DNA of 64,000 nt, from NCBI GenBank assembly GCA_913058345.1, contig CAJXQR010000004.1, positions 62,001-126,000 on the forward strand, written 5' to 3'. Origin of the DNA: an uncultured Gammaproteobacteria bacterium (GTDB lineage Bacteria > Pseudomonadota > Gammaproteobacteria > Pseudomonadales > Porticoccaceae). Below, one piece after another: positions 22,910-32,000 of the stretch. The translations under genes and the position numbers were made by a program. The notes beneath the pieces were generated by a model. The model was not told where the DNA came from and did no database searches. It worked only from the letters and a program-made list of their open reading frames with translations. Position 1 is the first letter of the stretch. Every line of letters starts with the position of its first letter.

Positions 22910-23467
22910 CTATTCAGCGCCCTTTGAAACCACCACCATCGCCGGCCTAACCAGCCGATCATTAAGTGTGTAGCCCTTTTGAAAAACCTCTATCACGGTA
23001 TTAGCCGGGACATCAGGATTCGGTATCATTGAGATAGCCTGATGAAAATCAGGGTTAAAGGACTCGCCCGTGGGTTCTATCTGCTTCACTTTATGTCCTT
23101 CAAGCACCCCGAGGAAACTCTTCAATGTCAGCTCGATACCTTCCCGAACGGCTGTCAGCAACGCGTCATCGGCGCCGATAGCCGCTAGTGCCCTTTCGAG
23201 ATTGTCAACGACCGGCAGCAGTTCGCCGACAAACTTTTCAAGTGCGAATTTGTGAGCATTTTCAACATCGCGATCAACTCGACGACGCAAATTTTGCATT
23301 TCAGCCTGGGTACGTAACACTTGATCCTTAGCCTGCTGCAAGGCTTCATTTAAAGCAGCAGTATCAAGCTCCCCAGCATCGTCTTCGCTTTGCACCTCGT
23401 TTTCCTGCTCCAGCAATTCTTCTGGTTCTTGTTCGGAATTTTGATTTTTCTGTTCTTCAGTGGTCAC
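22910..23467 (-). CDS. grpE: GrpE, nucleotide exchange factor of DnaK
   Basis: A 185-aa protein: an acidic, Glu/Gln-rich N-terminal tail, a long coiled coil (about 45-100, AALNEALQQAKDQVLRTQAE), and the beta-wing signature FNPDFHQAISMIPNPDVPANTVIEVFQKGYTLNDRLVRPAMVVV. GrpE releases ADP from DnaK and acts as a thermosensor. It is the first gene of the minus-strand chaperone cluster and is divergent from recN; a sigma-32-type promoter lies 35-62 bp upstream. Confidence 0.98.
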   Translation of the reverse strand: MTTEEQKNQNSEQEPEELLEQENEVQSEDDAGELDTAALNEALQQAKDQVLRTQAEMQNLRRRVDRDVENAHKFALEKFVGELLPVVDNLERALAAIGADDALLTAVREGIELTLKSFLGVLEGHKVKQIEPTGESFNPDFHQAISMIPNPDVPANTVIEVFQKGYTLNDRLVRPAMVVVSKGAE

Positions 23468-23501
23468 GTTTTACCAACCCTCGATAATGACTTCCTCGGC
23501 T

Positions 23502-23529
23502 ATATTGGGTCGAAAAAAGTGCTTTCAAG
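23502..23529 (-). promoter_or_regulatory. Sigma-32 (heat-shock) promoter of grpE
   Basis: On the minus strand CTTGAAA (23529-23523) is a perfect sigma-32 -35 element; after 13 bp comes CCCAATAT (23509-23502), close to CCCCATNT. It is 35 bp upstream of the grpE start, which places the transcript start sensibly. Confidence 0.75.
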
Positions 23530-23599
23530 TGAGCTTTGAAATAGACAATTGCAATTAACGCTAACTCTTCGGTATAACTGCGCTTGATTCTGACAATTG

Positions 23600-25297
23600 A
23601 TGGCAACTGCATTGCTAACAGCTCTTACAATTAAGCACTTCACTCTAGTTGAGTCTATGGACGTTGAGTTCAATTCAGGTTTAACCACCATTACCGGTGA
23701 AACTGGCGCAGGCAAATCACTGGTGCTCGATGCCCTCGGTTTGGCCCTTGGCGATCGCGGTGACACCGACCGCATTCGCAAGGGTGCGGATCGAGCTGAA
23801 GTGTGTGCCAGCTTTATCGTGGACAATGCCTCCCCTGCCGCCCAATGGCTGGCAGACAACGACCTCGACAGCGCTGGTGACTGCCTGTTGCGTCGCATAC
23901 TGACTCGCGATGCCCGCTCCCGTGGTTACATTAACGGCCAACCAGCCACCATGACGCAACTGCGCGCACTGGGCAGCCTGCTCATCGACATTCATCACCA
24001 GCACGAGCATCAATCGCTGCTCTCAAAAGAACACCAGCGCACCCTGCTCGATGAGTTCGGCGGCCATGAAAAGCTGCTCAAACAGGTGGGGGATGACTAT
24101 AGAGCCTGGCATCAAGCTCAGGTTCGATTGGAAGAAATAGAATTGCGCGCCGATGAAACTCTAGCGCGCAAAGATCTACTCACCTTTCAGGCGCAAGAGC
24201 TCAACGAACTCAACCTGCAAGCCGGCGAAATAGAGGCTCTGGAGCAGGAACAGTCACAGCTGGCCAATGCCGACTCGATTCTTAATGACAGCCATCAGGT
24301 GCTTGCCTTATGTGATGGTGATGGCGTGGCCGCATCAGAACTGAGTGTCTTGCCTGCCCTGAGCCGCGCCAGTCAACTACTCGGCGCTATGGAGCAAACG
24401 AGTCCGCGCCTGAGAGAAGCCCTGGCTTTACTCGATAGTGCACATATTCAGGTTGAAGAGGCCTTGGGCGAATTGCAAACCTATATCAGCCAGGTGGAGC
24501 CCGATCCCGTCCGACTACAATGGGTTGAAGACCGGCTCTCAACTGCCTACCAACTGGCTCGCAAACACAAAGTACAGGCTAGCGAACTACCCGACCTCTG
24601 CCAGCAATTAAGTGTCGAACTTGCCAGCCTCTCAGCCGAAGACAATGATGCCGATACTCTTACCGAGCGTGTCAAAACACTGGCTGTCAGCTATCGAAAC
24701 AACGCCAAAAAACTCTCTGAGGCAAGAGAGAAAGCCGCCAGGCAATTCGAGCGGGAAATCAACCAACAGCTGCAAGCGCTGGCGATGGCCGATGCCAGTC
24801 TAACAATCGCGCTGACACCTCTCGCCACTCATTACAGTCTGAAAGGTCTTGAAACTGTCGAGCTACTCATCAGCACCAATCCCGGCCAGGCTCACCGCCC
24901 CCTCAACAAAGTAGCATCGGGAGGCGAGCTCTCGCGCATCAGCCTGGCGATTCAAGTGGTAGCTGCTCACAACTCCACCATACCCGTGCTAGTTTTTGAC
25001 GAAGTCGACGTCGGCATTGGCGGCGCCACAGCGCAGACCGTCGGCAAGCTGCTGCGCGAGCTAGGCGACAGCGGTCAGGTGATTTGCATCTCCCACTTAC
25101 CACAGGTGGCCAGTTGCGCGCATCATCACTTAGTGGCAAAGAAACAAAAAAACGAAGAGTCGAATCAAAGCAGCCTTATCGCTTTAGATAAAAAAGCCCG
25201 GGTTGAAGAAATTGCCCGCATGCTCGGGGGCGAAAGAATCACAGCGAAAACGCGCTCTCATGCCGAGGAAATGCTCGAGACCGCAAAAGTAAGCTAA
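23600..25297 (+). CDS. recN: RecN, SMC-like DNA repair ATPase
   Basis: A 565-aa protein: Walker A GETGAGKS near 36-43, a central pair of long coiled-coil arms, then the ABC signature KVASGGELSRISLAI and Walker B PVLVFDEVDVGIGG. RecN holds broken DNA ends and sister chromatids together during double-strand-break repair. ATG 23600 is used; a TTG directly precedes it, and no good ribosome site is visible for either. In E. coli recN is strongly SOS-controlled, but I find no CTGT-N8-ACAG box in the 130 bp upstream here. Confidence 0.96.
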   Translation: MATALLTALTIKHFTLVESMDVEFNSGLTTITGETGAGKSLVLDALGLALGDRGDTDRIRKGADRAEVCASFIVDNASPAAQWLADNDLDSAGDCLLRRILTRDARSRGYINGQPATMTQLRALGSLLIDIHHQHEHQSLLSKEHQRTLLDEFGGHEKLLKQVGDDYRAWHQAQVRLEEIELRADETLARKDLLTFQAQELNELNLQAGEIEALEQEQSQLANADSILNDSHQVLALCDGDGVAASELSVLPALSRASQLLGAMEQTSPRLREALALLDSAHIQVEEALGELQTYISQVEPDPVRLQWVEDRLSTAYQLARKHKVQASELPDLCQQLSVELASLSAEDNDADTLTERVKTLAVSYRNNAKKLSEAREKAARQFEREINQQLQALAMADASLTIALTPLATHYSLKGLETVELLISTNPGQAHRPLNKVASGGELSRISLAIQVVAAHNSTIPVLVFDEVDVGIGGATAQTVGKLLRELGDSGQVICISHLPQVASCAHHHLVAKKQKNEESNQSSLIALDKKARVEEIARMLGGERITAKTRSHAEEMLETAKVS

Positions 25298-25539
25298 CCC
25301 ACAAACTGACTACAAAAAAATCGACCAAAATTTTTCCAGCCTGGCCTGACAGCTCCTAACGAGACCTTGTACTTAAACAGGGAGACAAACATTAGCACTA
25401 AGTGCTTACCCCTTACCCCTTAACTCTAGGAACAGACTAACTAGCAAAAGACACCAATACGGTTCACTGCACTCCTGGGCATTTTTGGCTAAATTTATCG
25501 GATCAGGTACAAAACAAGGCTTCAACCGTCAAAAAGCAA

Positions 25540-25570
25540 AAACCCCACCGCCGGTAAGACAGTGGGGTTT
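25540..25570 (-). terminator. Intrinsic terminator after tRNA-Ser
   Basis: AAACCCCAC (25540-25548) pairs with GTGGGGTTT (25562-25570), with further A residues at 25531-25540 that read as a broken T tract on the minus strand. It lies 6 bp beyond the tRNA 3' end. The remaining 25298-25539 stretch downstream of recN shows no gene. Confidence 0.75.
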
Positions 25571-25576
25571 CATTTA

Positions 25577-25666
25577 TGGCGGTGAGGGAGGGATTCGAAC
25601 CCTCGATACCGATCAAGATATACTCCCTTAGCAGGGGAGCGCCTTCGGCCACTCGGCCACCTCACC
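25577..25666 (-). tRNA. serV: tRNA-Ser (anticodon GCT)
   Basis: A 90-nt class II tRNA including encoded CCA. The acceptor GGTGAGG pairs with CCTCACC, the D-arm contains GGCCGAGTGGCCGAAGGC, the anticodon stem-loop CTCCCCTGCTAAGGGAG carries GCT (25630-25632), a long variable arm follows, then the T-arm GAGGGTTCGAATCCCTC and GCCA. It reads AGC/AGU serine codons. Its place after csrA matches the E. coli and Pseudomonas arrangement; no tRNA-Arg follows. Confidence 0.95.
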
Positions 25667-25844
25667 AAAAACTGTAGCCACCCAATTTGCAGGGCAGTGC
25701 TTACTTTTTATCAATATTTATCCGTAATTCTCGGTTTACGCTAAATTGAGCAAACCCAGAACGACGTTATTCATCAATTGATAGTTAACGTTTCAGAAAA
25801 CCTGGCCAGAATGTCTTATACAAACACATGTACAGACGAGAGAA

Positions 25845-25890
25845 ACTGGCAGCCCGCTTCTGAGGGCGGGGATAATACCACACTGCCAGT
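25845..25890. repeat. Two-tier inverted repeat between csrA and tRNA-Ser
   Basis: Outer arms ACTGGCAG (25845-25852) and CTGCCAGT (25883-25890) enclose an inner hairpin CCCGC (25853-25857) / GCGGG (25866-25870). On the minus strand the structure follows directly on the csrA terminator, so it may be a second terminator or processed 3' end. No gene is visible in the rest of 25667-25890. Confidence 0.5.
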
Positions 25891-25915
25891 AAAAACAAAG
25901 GGGCTAAACAGCCCC
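25891..25915 (-). terminator. Intrinsic terminator overlapping the end of csrA
   Basis: GGGGCT (25915-25910 on the minus strand) pairs with AGCCCC (25905-25900) across a 4-nt loop that contains the csrA stop codon, followed by TTTGTTTTT. The last csrA codons thus form the first arm of the terminator. Confidence 0.75.
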
Positions 25916-26092
25916 GGATTCACCGTTTTTTTCATCTTGTATACGTTGGTAAATTTCTTCTCTGTGTACTGAAATTTCTTTCGGCGCATTCACACCGAGA
26001 CGAACCTGATTACCTTTGACACCTAATACTGTGACAGTGACGTCATCACCTATTACAAGGGTCTCTCCAACACGCCTTGTTAAAATAAGCAT
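25904..26092 (-). CDS. csrA: CsrA/RsmA, global post-transcriptional regulator
   Basis: A 62-aa RNA-binding protein, standard CsrA length: [24 protein letters not shown], then [25 protein letters not shown], including the RNA-contacting Leu4/Arg6 strand and Arg44 region. The homodimer binds ANGGA sites near ribosome sites and controls motility, biofilm and carbon storage. It follows lysC in the alaS-lysC-csrA order typical of Pseudomonas; the 214-bp gap upstream leaves room for an own promoter. Confidence 0.97.
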   Translation of the reverse strand: MLILTRRVGETLVIGDDVTVTVLGVKGNQVRLGVNAPKEISVHREEIYQRIQDEKNGESGAV

Positions 26093-26306
26093 CGCTCATT
26101 CTCCTTGCTATAACAATTAATGTCGCAGCCTCTCAACTCTCAAGTAGCCACGACGCCTCCAATATCGGCGAGTATTTTTTATGTCCGATACTACCTTCGC
26201 TAGTACTACGTAACGATCACGCATTTTACCTGTTACATAAGAATTGTCTAATGCCGTCCATCGGCCTACAAATCAACACCCTAAGAACCAAGATAGTACA
26301 AAGACA

Positions 26307-27533
26307 TTATTTTGCGTCGTATTCTAGCTCAAAGGCAGAATGCAGGGCCCGCACTGCCAGCTCGAGATATTTTTCATCGATCACTACTGCTATCTTAATT
26401 TCGGAAGTCGTGATCATCTGAATATTGATATTGTGTTCGGCCAGCGCGGTAAACATGCGTGAGGCAACACCAGCATGGGAGCGCATACCGACACCCACCA
26501 GGGAAACTTTTGCAATCTGGTCGTCGGTGACAACCGAGCGTGCTTTCAGCTCCATAGCAATGCTCTCCAGCAGACCCCGAGCGCGATTAAGGTCGTTGCG
26601 ATGCACTGTAAATGTCAGCGATGTGGTGCCATCTTCTGAGACATTCTGAATAATTACATCGACTTCGATATTGGCCTCGCCAATGGGCGCGAGAATACGT
26701 GATGCCACACCTGGCGTATCGGGAATACCCTGAATCGTCAGCTTGGCCTCGTCACGGTTAAACGCTATGCCGGAAATTATGGGGTTTTCCATGCTGTCAT
26801 TATCCTCAAGGGTTATTAATGTACCGGGACCGTCTTTGAAGCTCGACAAAACACGCAGCGGCACTTTGTATTTACCGGCAAACTCGACGGCCCGGATTTG
26901 CAAAACTTTGGAGCCCTGGCTGGACATTTCCAGCATTTCTTCAAAGGTGATTTGCGCCAGTCGTCGAGCGCCTTCGACGACGCGGGGGTCGGTCGTGTAA
27001 ACACCATCAACATCGGTATAAATTTGACATTCATCGGCCTTTAAAGCAGCAGCTAGGGCTACAGCAGACGTATCGGAGCCGCCACGACCGAGGGTGGTAA
27101 TATTACCGGCACTATCCACTCCCTGAAAACCAGCCACCACGAGTACCCGACCCTGTTTCAGATCTGCCTGCATGCGCTCAACATCAATTTCTTCAATACG
27201 CGCTTTGGTATGTGAGTCATCGGTCAGTATTTTCACCTGGGCACCGGTATAAGAGCGCGCCGCACAACCGAGCTTATTCAGCGCCATACTCAACAATGCA
27301 ATAGTGACCTGCTCGCCGGTGGAGACCAGAACATCAATTTCGCGTGGGGCCGGTGTATCAGTAATCGCATCGGCAAGGGCCAACAGCCGGTTGGTTTCAC
27401 CACTCATAGCCGAAACCACCACGACGATATCATCGCCGCGAGCACGGCAGGCCGCGACTTTTTCAGCCACAGCTTCAATGCGCTCGACCGAACCGACCGA
27501 GGTGCCACCGTATTTTTGGACAATTAAACTCAT
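26307..27533 (-). CDS. lysC: Aspartate kinase (lysine-sensitive type, catalytic + ACT domains)
   Basis: A 408-aa aspartokinase. The kinase domain starts MSLIVQKYGGTSVG and includes FQGVDSAGNITTLGRGGSDTSA; the C-terminal third has two ACT domains (IQGIPDTPGVASRILAPIGEANIEVD; VSLVGVGMRSHAGVASRMFTALAEHNINIQMI) for feedback control by lysine/threonine. It makes aspartyl phosphate, the entry to lysine, methionine and threonine. ATG 27533 fits the family; an open frame upstream is not conserved. No good ribosome site is visible: a 12-bp direct repeat occupies the place. An internal ATG at 26792 could yield a separate regulatory subunit. Confidence 0.96.
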   Translation of the reverse strand: MSLIVQKYGGTSVGSVERIEAVAEKVAACRARGDDIVVVVSAMSGETNRLLALADAITDTPAPREIDVLVSTGEQVTIALLSMALNKLGCAARSYTGAQVKILTDDSHTKARIEEIDVERMQADLKQGRVLVVAGFQGVDSAGNITTLGRGGSDTSAVALAAALKADECQIYTDVDGVYTTDPRVVEGARRLAQITFEEMLEMSSQGSKVLQIRAVEFAGKYKVPLRVLSSFKDGPGTLITLEDNDSMENPIISGIAFNRDEAKLTIQGIPDTPGVASRILAPIGEANIEVDVIIQNVSEDGTTSLTFTVHRNDLNRARGLLESIAMELKARSVVTDDQIAKVSLVGVGMRSHAGVASRMFTALAEHNINIQMITTSEIKIAVVIDEKYLELAVRALHSAFELEYDAK

Positions 27534-27537
27534 TTTT

Positions 27538-27569
27538 TTAACTCGACAGCTTAACTCGACAGTTAACAG
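27538..27569. repeat. 12-bp direct repeats directly upstream of lysC
   Basis: TTAACTCGACAG occurs at 27538-27549 and 27551-27562, with a partial third copy TTAACAG at 27563-27569. The array occupies the 5-36 bases before the lysC ATG, where a ribosome site would normally be. Confidence 0.7.
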
Positions 27570-27720
27570 TGTGAATGGGCGCCACAAAATGGCTTAGGAC
27601 TCATGCCGATACCCAAAGGATTGACACCCATTGACGAGGGGCGCCAATGTACACCAGCCCATCAAAAAGAGAAACCTGATCAACACGAATAGGTCATGCA
27701 TTCAAGTACTTAACGAAGTC

Positions 27721-30330
27721 TCAACCCAGGCTCTCCTCAACCCAGGTAAAAACTGAATCGAGGGCCGCCGGCAGTGCCGCGCTATCCGTACCGCCACCCT
27801 GAGCCATATCTGGCCGGCCGCCACCCTTGCCACCAATTTGCGGTGCTACAAACTGCATTAATGCGCCCGCCTTAATTTCGCCAGTGAGGTTTTTCGTGAC
27901 ACCAGCGCTCAAAGCAATTTTTCCATCGTTCTCAGCAGCGAGCAGTATGACGCCTTTATCCATGCGTGAACGCAGTTGATCGAGCATGTCGCGTAGGGTT
28001 TTCGCATCGGCGCCGTCAATTTTTTTCGCCAATACCGCAACGCCGGCAATGGTTTTAGCCTCATCGAGCAGGTCGCCACCCGAGGCTCTGGCCAGTTTCA
28101 CCTTCAAAGCTTCCAATTCTTTATTTAAGGTGCGATTTGTTTCAACGAGTGTCGTCGCCTTATCGAGCACAGTGCTACGCCCTGCTTTTAAGGTGGTGAT
28201 GACTTTATCCAGGGTTTGCTCTAGCTCGGAAAACCAGACGAGAGCAGGGGCACCGGCCACCGCCTCGACACGACGTACACCCGCAGCGACACCCGACTCG
28301 CCAGTAATATGGAACAGGCCAATATCACCGGTACGTTGGGCGTGAGTACCGCCACAGAGTTCAACAGAAAAACCATCTCCCATAGTTAGTACACGCACAT
28401 TGTCACCATATTTCTCACCAAACAGCGCCATTGCTCCACTGTTCTGAGCATCCTCCATCGACATAAGCTCAGTTCGCACTGCACTGTTTTGCCGAATTTG
28501 GCTATTCACCATCGCTTCAACGGCGTTAATTTCATCCGCTGTCATCGCCTGCGGGTGGGCAAAATCAAAGCGTAAACGTTCAGCATCGACCAGCGAACCC
28601 TTTTGCACGACGTGGTCTCCCAGCACTTCGCGCAAAGCAGCATGCAATAGATGAGTCGCAGAATGGTTGACCGCCGTTGCCTGCCGCCTGTCGCTATCGA
28701 TCTGAGCTGACACTACTTCGCCAATACGCATTTCACCTTCGACCAATCGCCCAAGATGCACATGGTTATCGCCCTGCTTCTGACAGTCACTAACGGCAAA
28801 GCGTCCCGTCGCAGTTAGCAGCTCGCCACTGTCGCCAACCTGACCGCCAGATTCTGCATAAAAAACTGTGCTATCGAGTACCAATATCGCCTCGTCACCG
28901 GCATGCAATATGTCTACTGCCGCTCCTTCGCGAAACAGGCCAGTAATTTTCGCGCTGGCCGTTAAGTCTTGATAGCCAACAAACCTTGTTGTACCGGTAA
29001 GATCTAAGTTCGCGCTGTCATCAACACCAAAACGACTCGCAGCGCGGGCGCGTGTTTTTTGTTCTTCCATACAGCGTTCGTAGCCGGCCTCATCCAACGC
29101 ATAGCCCTTCTCACGGGCAATATCGTTGGTTAAATCGACAGGAAAACCGTAGGTGTCATAGAGTTTAAAGACTACTTCACCGGGTATCACTTTACCTGGC
29201 AAGTCAGCAAGAGCACTGCTCAATACGCCCATGCCCTTATCGAGAGTTTTACTGAATTGCTCTTCCTCAGCCAGCAGGGCTTTTTCAACCAGGGTCTGTT
29301 TGGCGACCAATTCAGGGTAGGCCGCACCCATTTGCTCAACCAGTGGCGCAACCAGGGTATAAAAGAAAGTACTGGTCATACCCAGCTTATGGCCATGGCG
29401 CAAAGCGCGGCGAATAATGCGCCGCAGTACATAGCCGCGCCCCTCATTGGAAGGCAATACGCCGTCGACAATTAAAAAAGAAGACGAGCGGATGTGGTCG
29501 GCAATCACTCTCAGAGAGTTGTTCCCAAGATCAGTAGTGTGGGTTGCTTTGGCCGCCGCTTTTATCAAGTGTTGAAAGAGATCAATCTCGTAGTTGCTAT
29601 GCACCCCCTGCAGAATGGCCGCGATGCGCTCTAAACCCATACCGGTATCAATAGAGGGCCTGGGCAGCGGTGTCATCTCACCAGTACCATCACGTTCGTA
29701 CTGCATAAACACCAGGTTCCAGATTTCGATATAACGATCGAGGTCGTCGTCATCGCTGCCCGGCGGGCCGCCCGGCACATCGGCACCGTGGTCGTAAAAA
29801 ATTTCCGAACTTGGGCCACAGGGGCCGGTATCGCCCATTTGCCAGAAATTGTCTGCATCGAGACGAGAAAAACGTTCGGCACTAACGCCCATTTCGTCGA
29901 GCCAGATTTGCTCTGCTTCGTCGTCAGAAATATGCACGGTGACCCACAGTCTCTCTTCGGGCAAGCCCAGCACGTCAGTGAGAAAGGTCCAGGCCAGCTT
30001 GATGGCATCGCGCTTAAAGTAATCACCGAAGCTAAAGTTACCAAGCATTTCAAAGAAAGTGTGATGACGAGCTGTATAACCGACATTCTCTAAGTCATTG
30101 TGCTTGCCACCGGCCCGCACACAACGCTGAGCACTGGTGGCGCGCTGGTAATCGCGCTGCTCGGCGCCGAGAAAAACATCTTTAAACTGCACCATGCCTG
30201 CATTAGTAAACAACAGGGTTGGGTCATTGCCCGGCACCAAAGAACTGCTGGCAACAACGCGGTGGTCGCGCTCGGCAAAAAAATCCAGAAAAGCCTGGCG
30301 AATATCCGCACTCGATTTCACATCTAACAT
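27721..30330 (-). CDS. alaS: Alanyl-tRNA synthetase
   Basis: An 869-aa class II synthetase. The catalytic domain opens with [19 protein letters not shown] and includes [16 protein letters not shown]; the editing domain carries [11 protein letters not shown] and [13 protein letters not shown] zinc ligands; the C-terminal coiled coil and C-Ala domain end with the Gly-rich [19 protein letters not shown]. It charges tRNA-Ala and hydrolyses Ser/Gly mischarged species. lysC follows after 187 bp. Confidence 0.98.
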   Translation of the reverse strand: MLDVKSSADIRQAFLDFFAERDHRVVASSSLVPGNDPTLLFTNAGMVQFKDVFLGAEQRDYQRATSAQRCVRAGGKHNDLENVGYTARHHTFFEMLGNFSFGDYFKRDAIKLAWTFLTDVLGLPEERLWVTVHISDDEAEQIWLDEMGVSAERFSRLDADNFWQMGDTGPCGPSSEIFYDHGADVPGGPPGSDDDDLDRYIEIWNLVFMQYERDGTGEMTPLPRPSIDTGMGLERIAAILQGVHSNYEIDLFQHLIKAAAKATHTTDLGNNSLRVIADHIRSSSFLIVDGVLPSNEGRGYVLRRIIRRALRHGHKLGMTSTFFYTLVAPLVEQMGAAYPELVAKQTLVEKALLAEEEQFSKTLDKGMGVLSSALADLPGKVIPGEVVFKLYDTYGFPVDLTNDIAREKGYALDEAGYERCMEEQKTRARAASRFGVDDSANLDLTGTTRFVGYQDLTASAKITGLFREGAAVDILHAGDEAILVLDSTVFYAESGGQVGDSGELLTATGRFAVSDCQKQGDNHVHLGRLVEGEMRIGEVVSAQIDSDRRQATAVNHSATHLLHAALREVLGDHVVQKGSLVDAERLRFDFAHPQAMTADEINAVEAMVNSQIRQNSAVRTELMSMEDAQNSGAMALFGEKYGDNVRVLTMGDGFSVELCGGTHAQRTGDIGLFHITGESGVAAGVRRVEAVAGAPALVWFSELEQTLDKVITTLKAGRSTVLDKATTLVETNRTLNKELEALKVKLARASGGDLLDEAKTIAGVAVLAKKIDGADAKTLRDMLDQLRSRMDKGVILLAAENDGKIALSAGVTKNLTGEIKAGALMQFVAPQIGGKGGGRPDMAQGGGTDSAALPAALDSVFTWVEESLG

Positions 30331-30392
30331 AAGAATCCCGCTCCGACCGGAGCACTCAATAAAAGACTAAATTACAGACTAGAAACGGCGGG

Positions 30393-30743
30393 CTAAAAGC
30401 CCAAAGAAGATTCAGAAAAGTCCTTGCCGCCGAGTATATGTACGTGCAGATGAAACACCGTTTGCCCGGCCCCTGCGCCGTTATTAACAATTAAACGGAA
30501 GGCATCAGCAATTCCAGCTTGCTCAGCCACCTTACCGGCGGCCAACATCAGGTGCCCCAGTAGTGCTTGGTCATCGGCCTCGGCGTCAATAATACGGGGA
30601 ATGATTTTCCGTGGAATCACCAACAAATGAATGGGAGCCTTAGGCGCGATATCTTTAATCGCGATGCAATGCTCGTCTTCATAAACAATGTCAGCCGGAA
30701 TTTCACCCTTAATAATTTTGCTAAACAGCGTTTCTTCTGTCAT
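30393..30743 (-). CDS. hinT: HIT-family nucleotide hydrolase (HinT-like)
   Basis: A 116-aa histidine-triad protein. The active-site motif HLHVHILGG (His-x-His-x-His) lies at the C-terminus and the family start ETLFSKIIKGEIPADIVYEDE is present. HinT proteins hydrolyse purine nucleoside phosphoramidates. The ATG at 30743 is chosen because it gives the family N-terminus; the frame is open 14 codons further. It sits 62 bp upstream of alaS on the same strand; the context gives no special role. Confidence 0.93.
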   Translation of the reverse strand: MTEETLFSKIIKGEIPADIVYEDEHCIAIKDIAPKAPIHLLVIPRKIIPRIIDAEADDQALLGHLMLAAGKVAEQAGIADAFRLIVNNGAGAGQTVFHLHVHILGGKDFSESSLGF

Positions 30744-30807
30744 CTGTTTTTCCTCAATATTTGTTCGTCGCACACGGTCACCCAATGAGCGAAATCAGCC
30801 CGCTGAA

Positions 30808-31005
30808 CTAGCGCTTGGGGCGTCGCTCCTTTTCCTCACAGCTCAGCTCTCGCGCCTCACTTTCCAGCATCACGGGAATACCATCGCGAATAGGGTAGGC
30901 CAAAGCGCTGGCATAGCAAATCAGCTCTTCATGTTCACGATCGTATTCGAGAGGTGCCTTAGTGACAGGGCAAACCAGAATACTCAATAACTGTTTATCG
31001 ATCAT
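30808..31005 (-). CDS. Trm112-family small zinc-ribbon-like protein
   Basis: A 65-aa protein of the Trm112/YcaR type: [21 protein letters not shown], then [20 protein letters not shown], the standard two-part pattern. The zinc cysteines are reduced to one at the start (LVCP) and one in ICY. Many proteobacterial members sit beside lpxK/kdsB, but this one lies between a HIT gene and an M23 peptidase. Function in bacteria is not established. ATG 31005 is preceded by GGGGAAAAG. Confidence 0.88.
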   Translation of the reverse strand: MIDKQLLSILVCPVTKAPLEYDREHEELICYASALAYPIRDGIPVMLESEARELSCEEKERRPKR

Positions 31006-31122
31006 ATTTCTTTTCCCCAAGCCAGCCTATGCACAAGCAATGAATTTTAAGGCAATAGCCGCCCTAACACCATGCTTGAGCGGATATGTTCGAATAGCGA
31101 AATCGAGAGAAAAACAATGTCC

Positions 31123-31950
31123 TTATTGCCCGCTAGCAGCGGGAAAATATTTCAGTACCAGGGCCGGGTCGAGTCGCACATTAAACCAATTAACGCGCCA
31201 ATCGAGATGAGGGCCTGTGGCACGGCCCGTAGAACCCACTTTTGCAATCGCTTCACCAGCTTCCACCCGCTGCCCTTCCTTAACTAACGCACCACTGAGG
31301 TGAATAAAAGAAGAGGTCAACCCATACCCGTGGTCGAGTACCAGAGTGCCACCGGAATAATACATGTCGGCATGCACTAACTTGACCATGCCAGCCGCCG
31401 GTGCAACCACCACTGTGCCCTTCGGACGAGCGATATCGAGGCCGTAATGAGGGTTTCTAGGCACACCGTTGTACACTCGCTGGCTACCATAAACGCCAGT
31501 GATTGGTCCCTCAAGAGGTTTGATAAAACCCTGGAGGAAATCTTCGCGGGGGTCATCATCTGCCCGAGCCTGCCGCACCAGACGCCCTTCGTGGCGAATG
31601 CGTTCAAGCACCTTACCAGAGGGTGGTGTCACCGTGCGCTGGGGCACGCCATCGACCCGCTGCACCTTGTATTCACGCTGCGCCACTGGGTAACTGTATA
31701 GCTGGCTTTCGTTACCCTCTCGCACCTCAACGACCACCGGACCTTTTACATCCCGGCCGAGACCGATAACAAAGTAGCCCTGAGGTGTAAGGCTAACAAC
31801 GCGGTCTTGAAAAAACACGGTATTGCCCGGCTTTGTATGCCCCACCAGCATCGCACCCTGCTGCCAGACACCCTGAAACTCTAAAGCCGTTGCCAGTGGC
31901 ATCAATAAAACACCACAGAGCAAACCTACAGCGCGCAGATGAGCTTTCAT
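31123..31950 (-). CDS. Secreted M23-family (LytM) peptidase
   Basis: A 275-aa exported protein: signal peptide at about 1-22 (VGLLCGVLLMPLATALE), a beta-rich N-terminal domain, then a LytM domain with the metal motif HYGLDIA (HxxxD) and the closing segment GRATGPHLDWRVNW. The usual closing motif is HxH; here it is HLD, so the third zinc ligand would be Asp or the enzyme may be altered. Family members cut peptidoglycan cross-bridges or regulate amidases. It stands alone between the Trm112-like gene and recX. Confidence 0.9.
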   Translation of the reverse strand: MKAHLRAVGLLCGVLLMPLATALEFQGVWQQGAMLVGHTKPGNTVFFQDRVVSLTPQGYFVIGLGRDVKGPVVVEVREGNESQLYSYPVAQREYKVQRVDGVPQRTVTPPSGKVLERIRHEGRLVRQARADDDPREDFLQGFIKPLEGPITGVYGSQRVYNGVPRNPHYGLDIARPKGTVVVAPAAGMVKLVHADMYYSGGTLVLDHGYGLTSSFIHLSGALVKEGQRVEAGEAIAKVGSTGRATGPHLDWRVNWFNVRLDPALVLKYFPAASGQ

Positions 31951-32000
31951 TGTCCTTTGTAACCTCTTCTTAATGATCGAGCTAACGACTCGATAGCGGA

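Noticed and set aside
23468-23599. LexA box upstream of recN, expected from E. coli
   Set aside because: No CTGT-N8-ACAG is present in this interval on either strand.
27570-27720. Lysine riboswitch upstream of lysC
   Set aside because: The gap is only 187 bp and shows none of the conserved lysine-riboswitch blocks.
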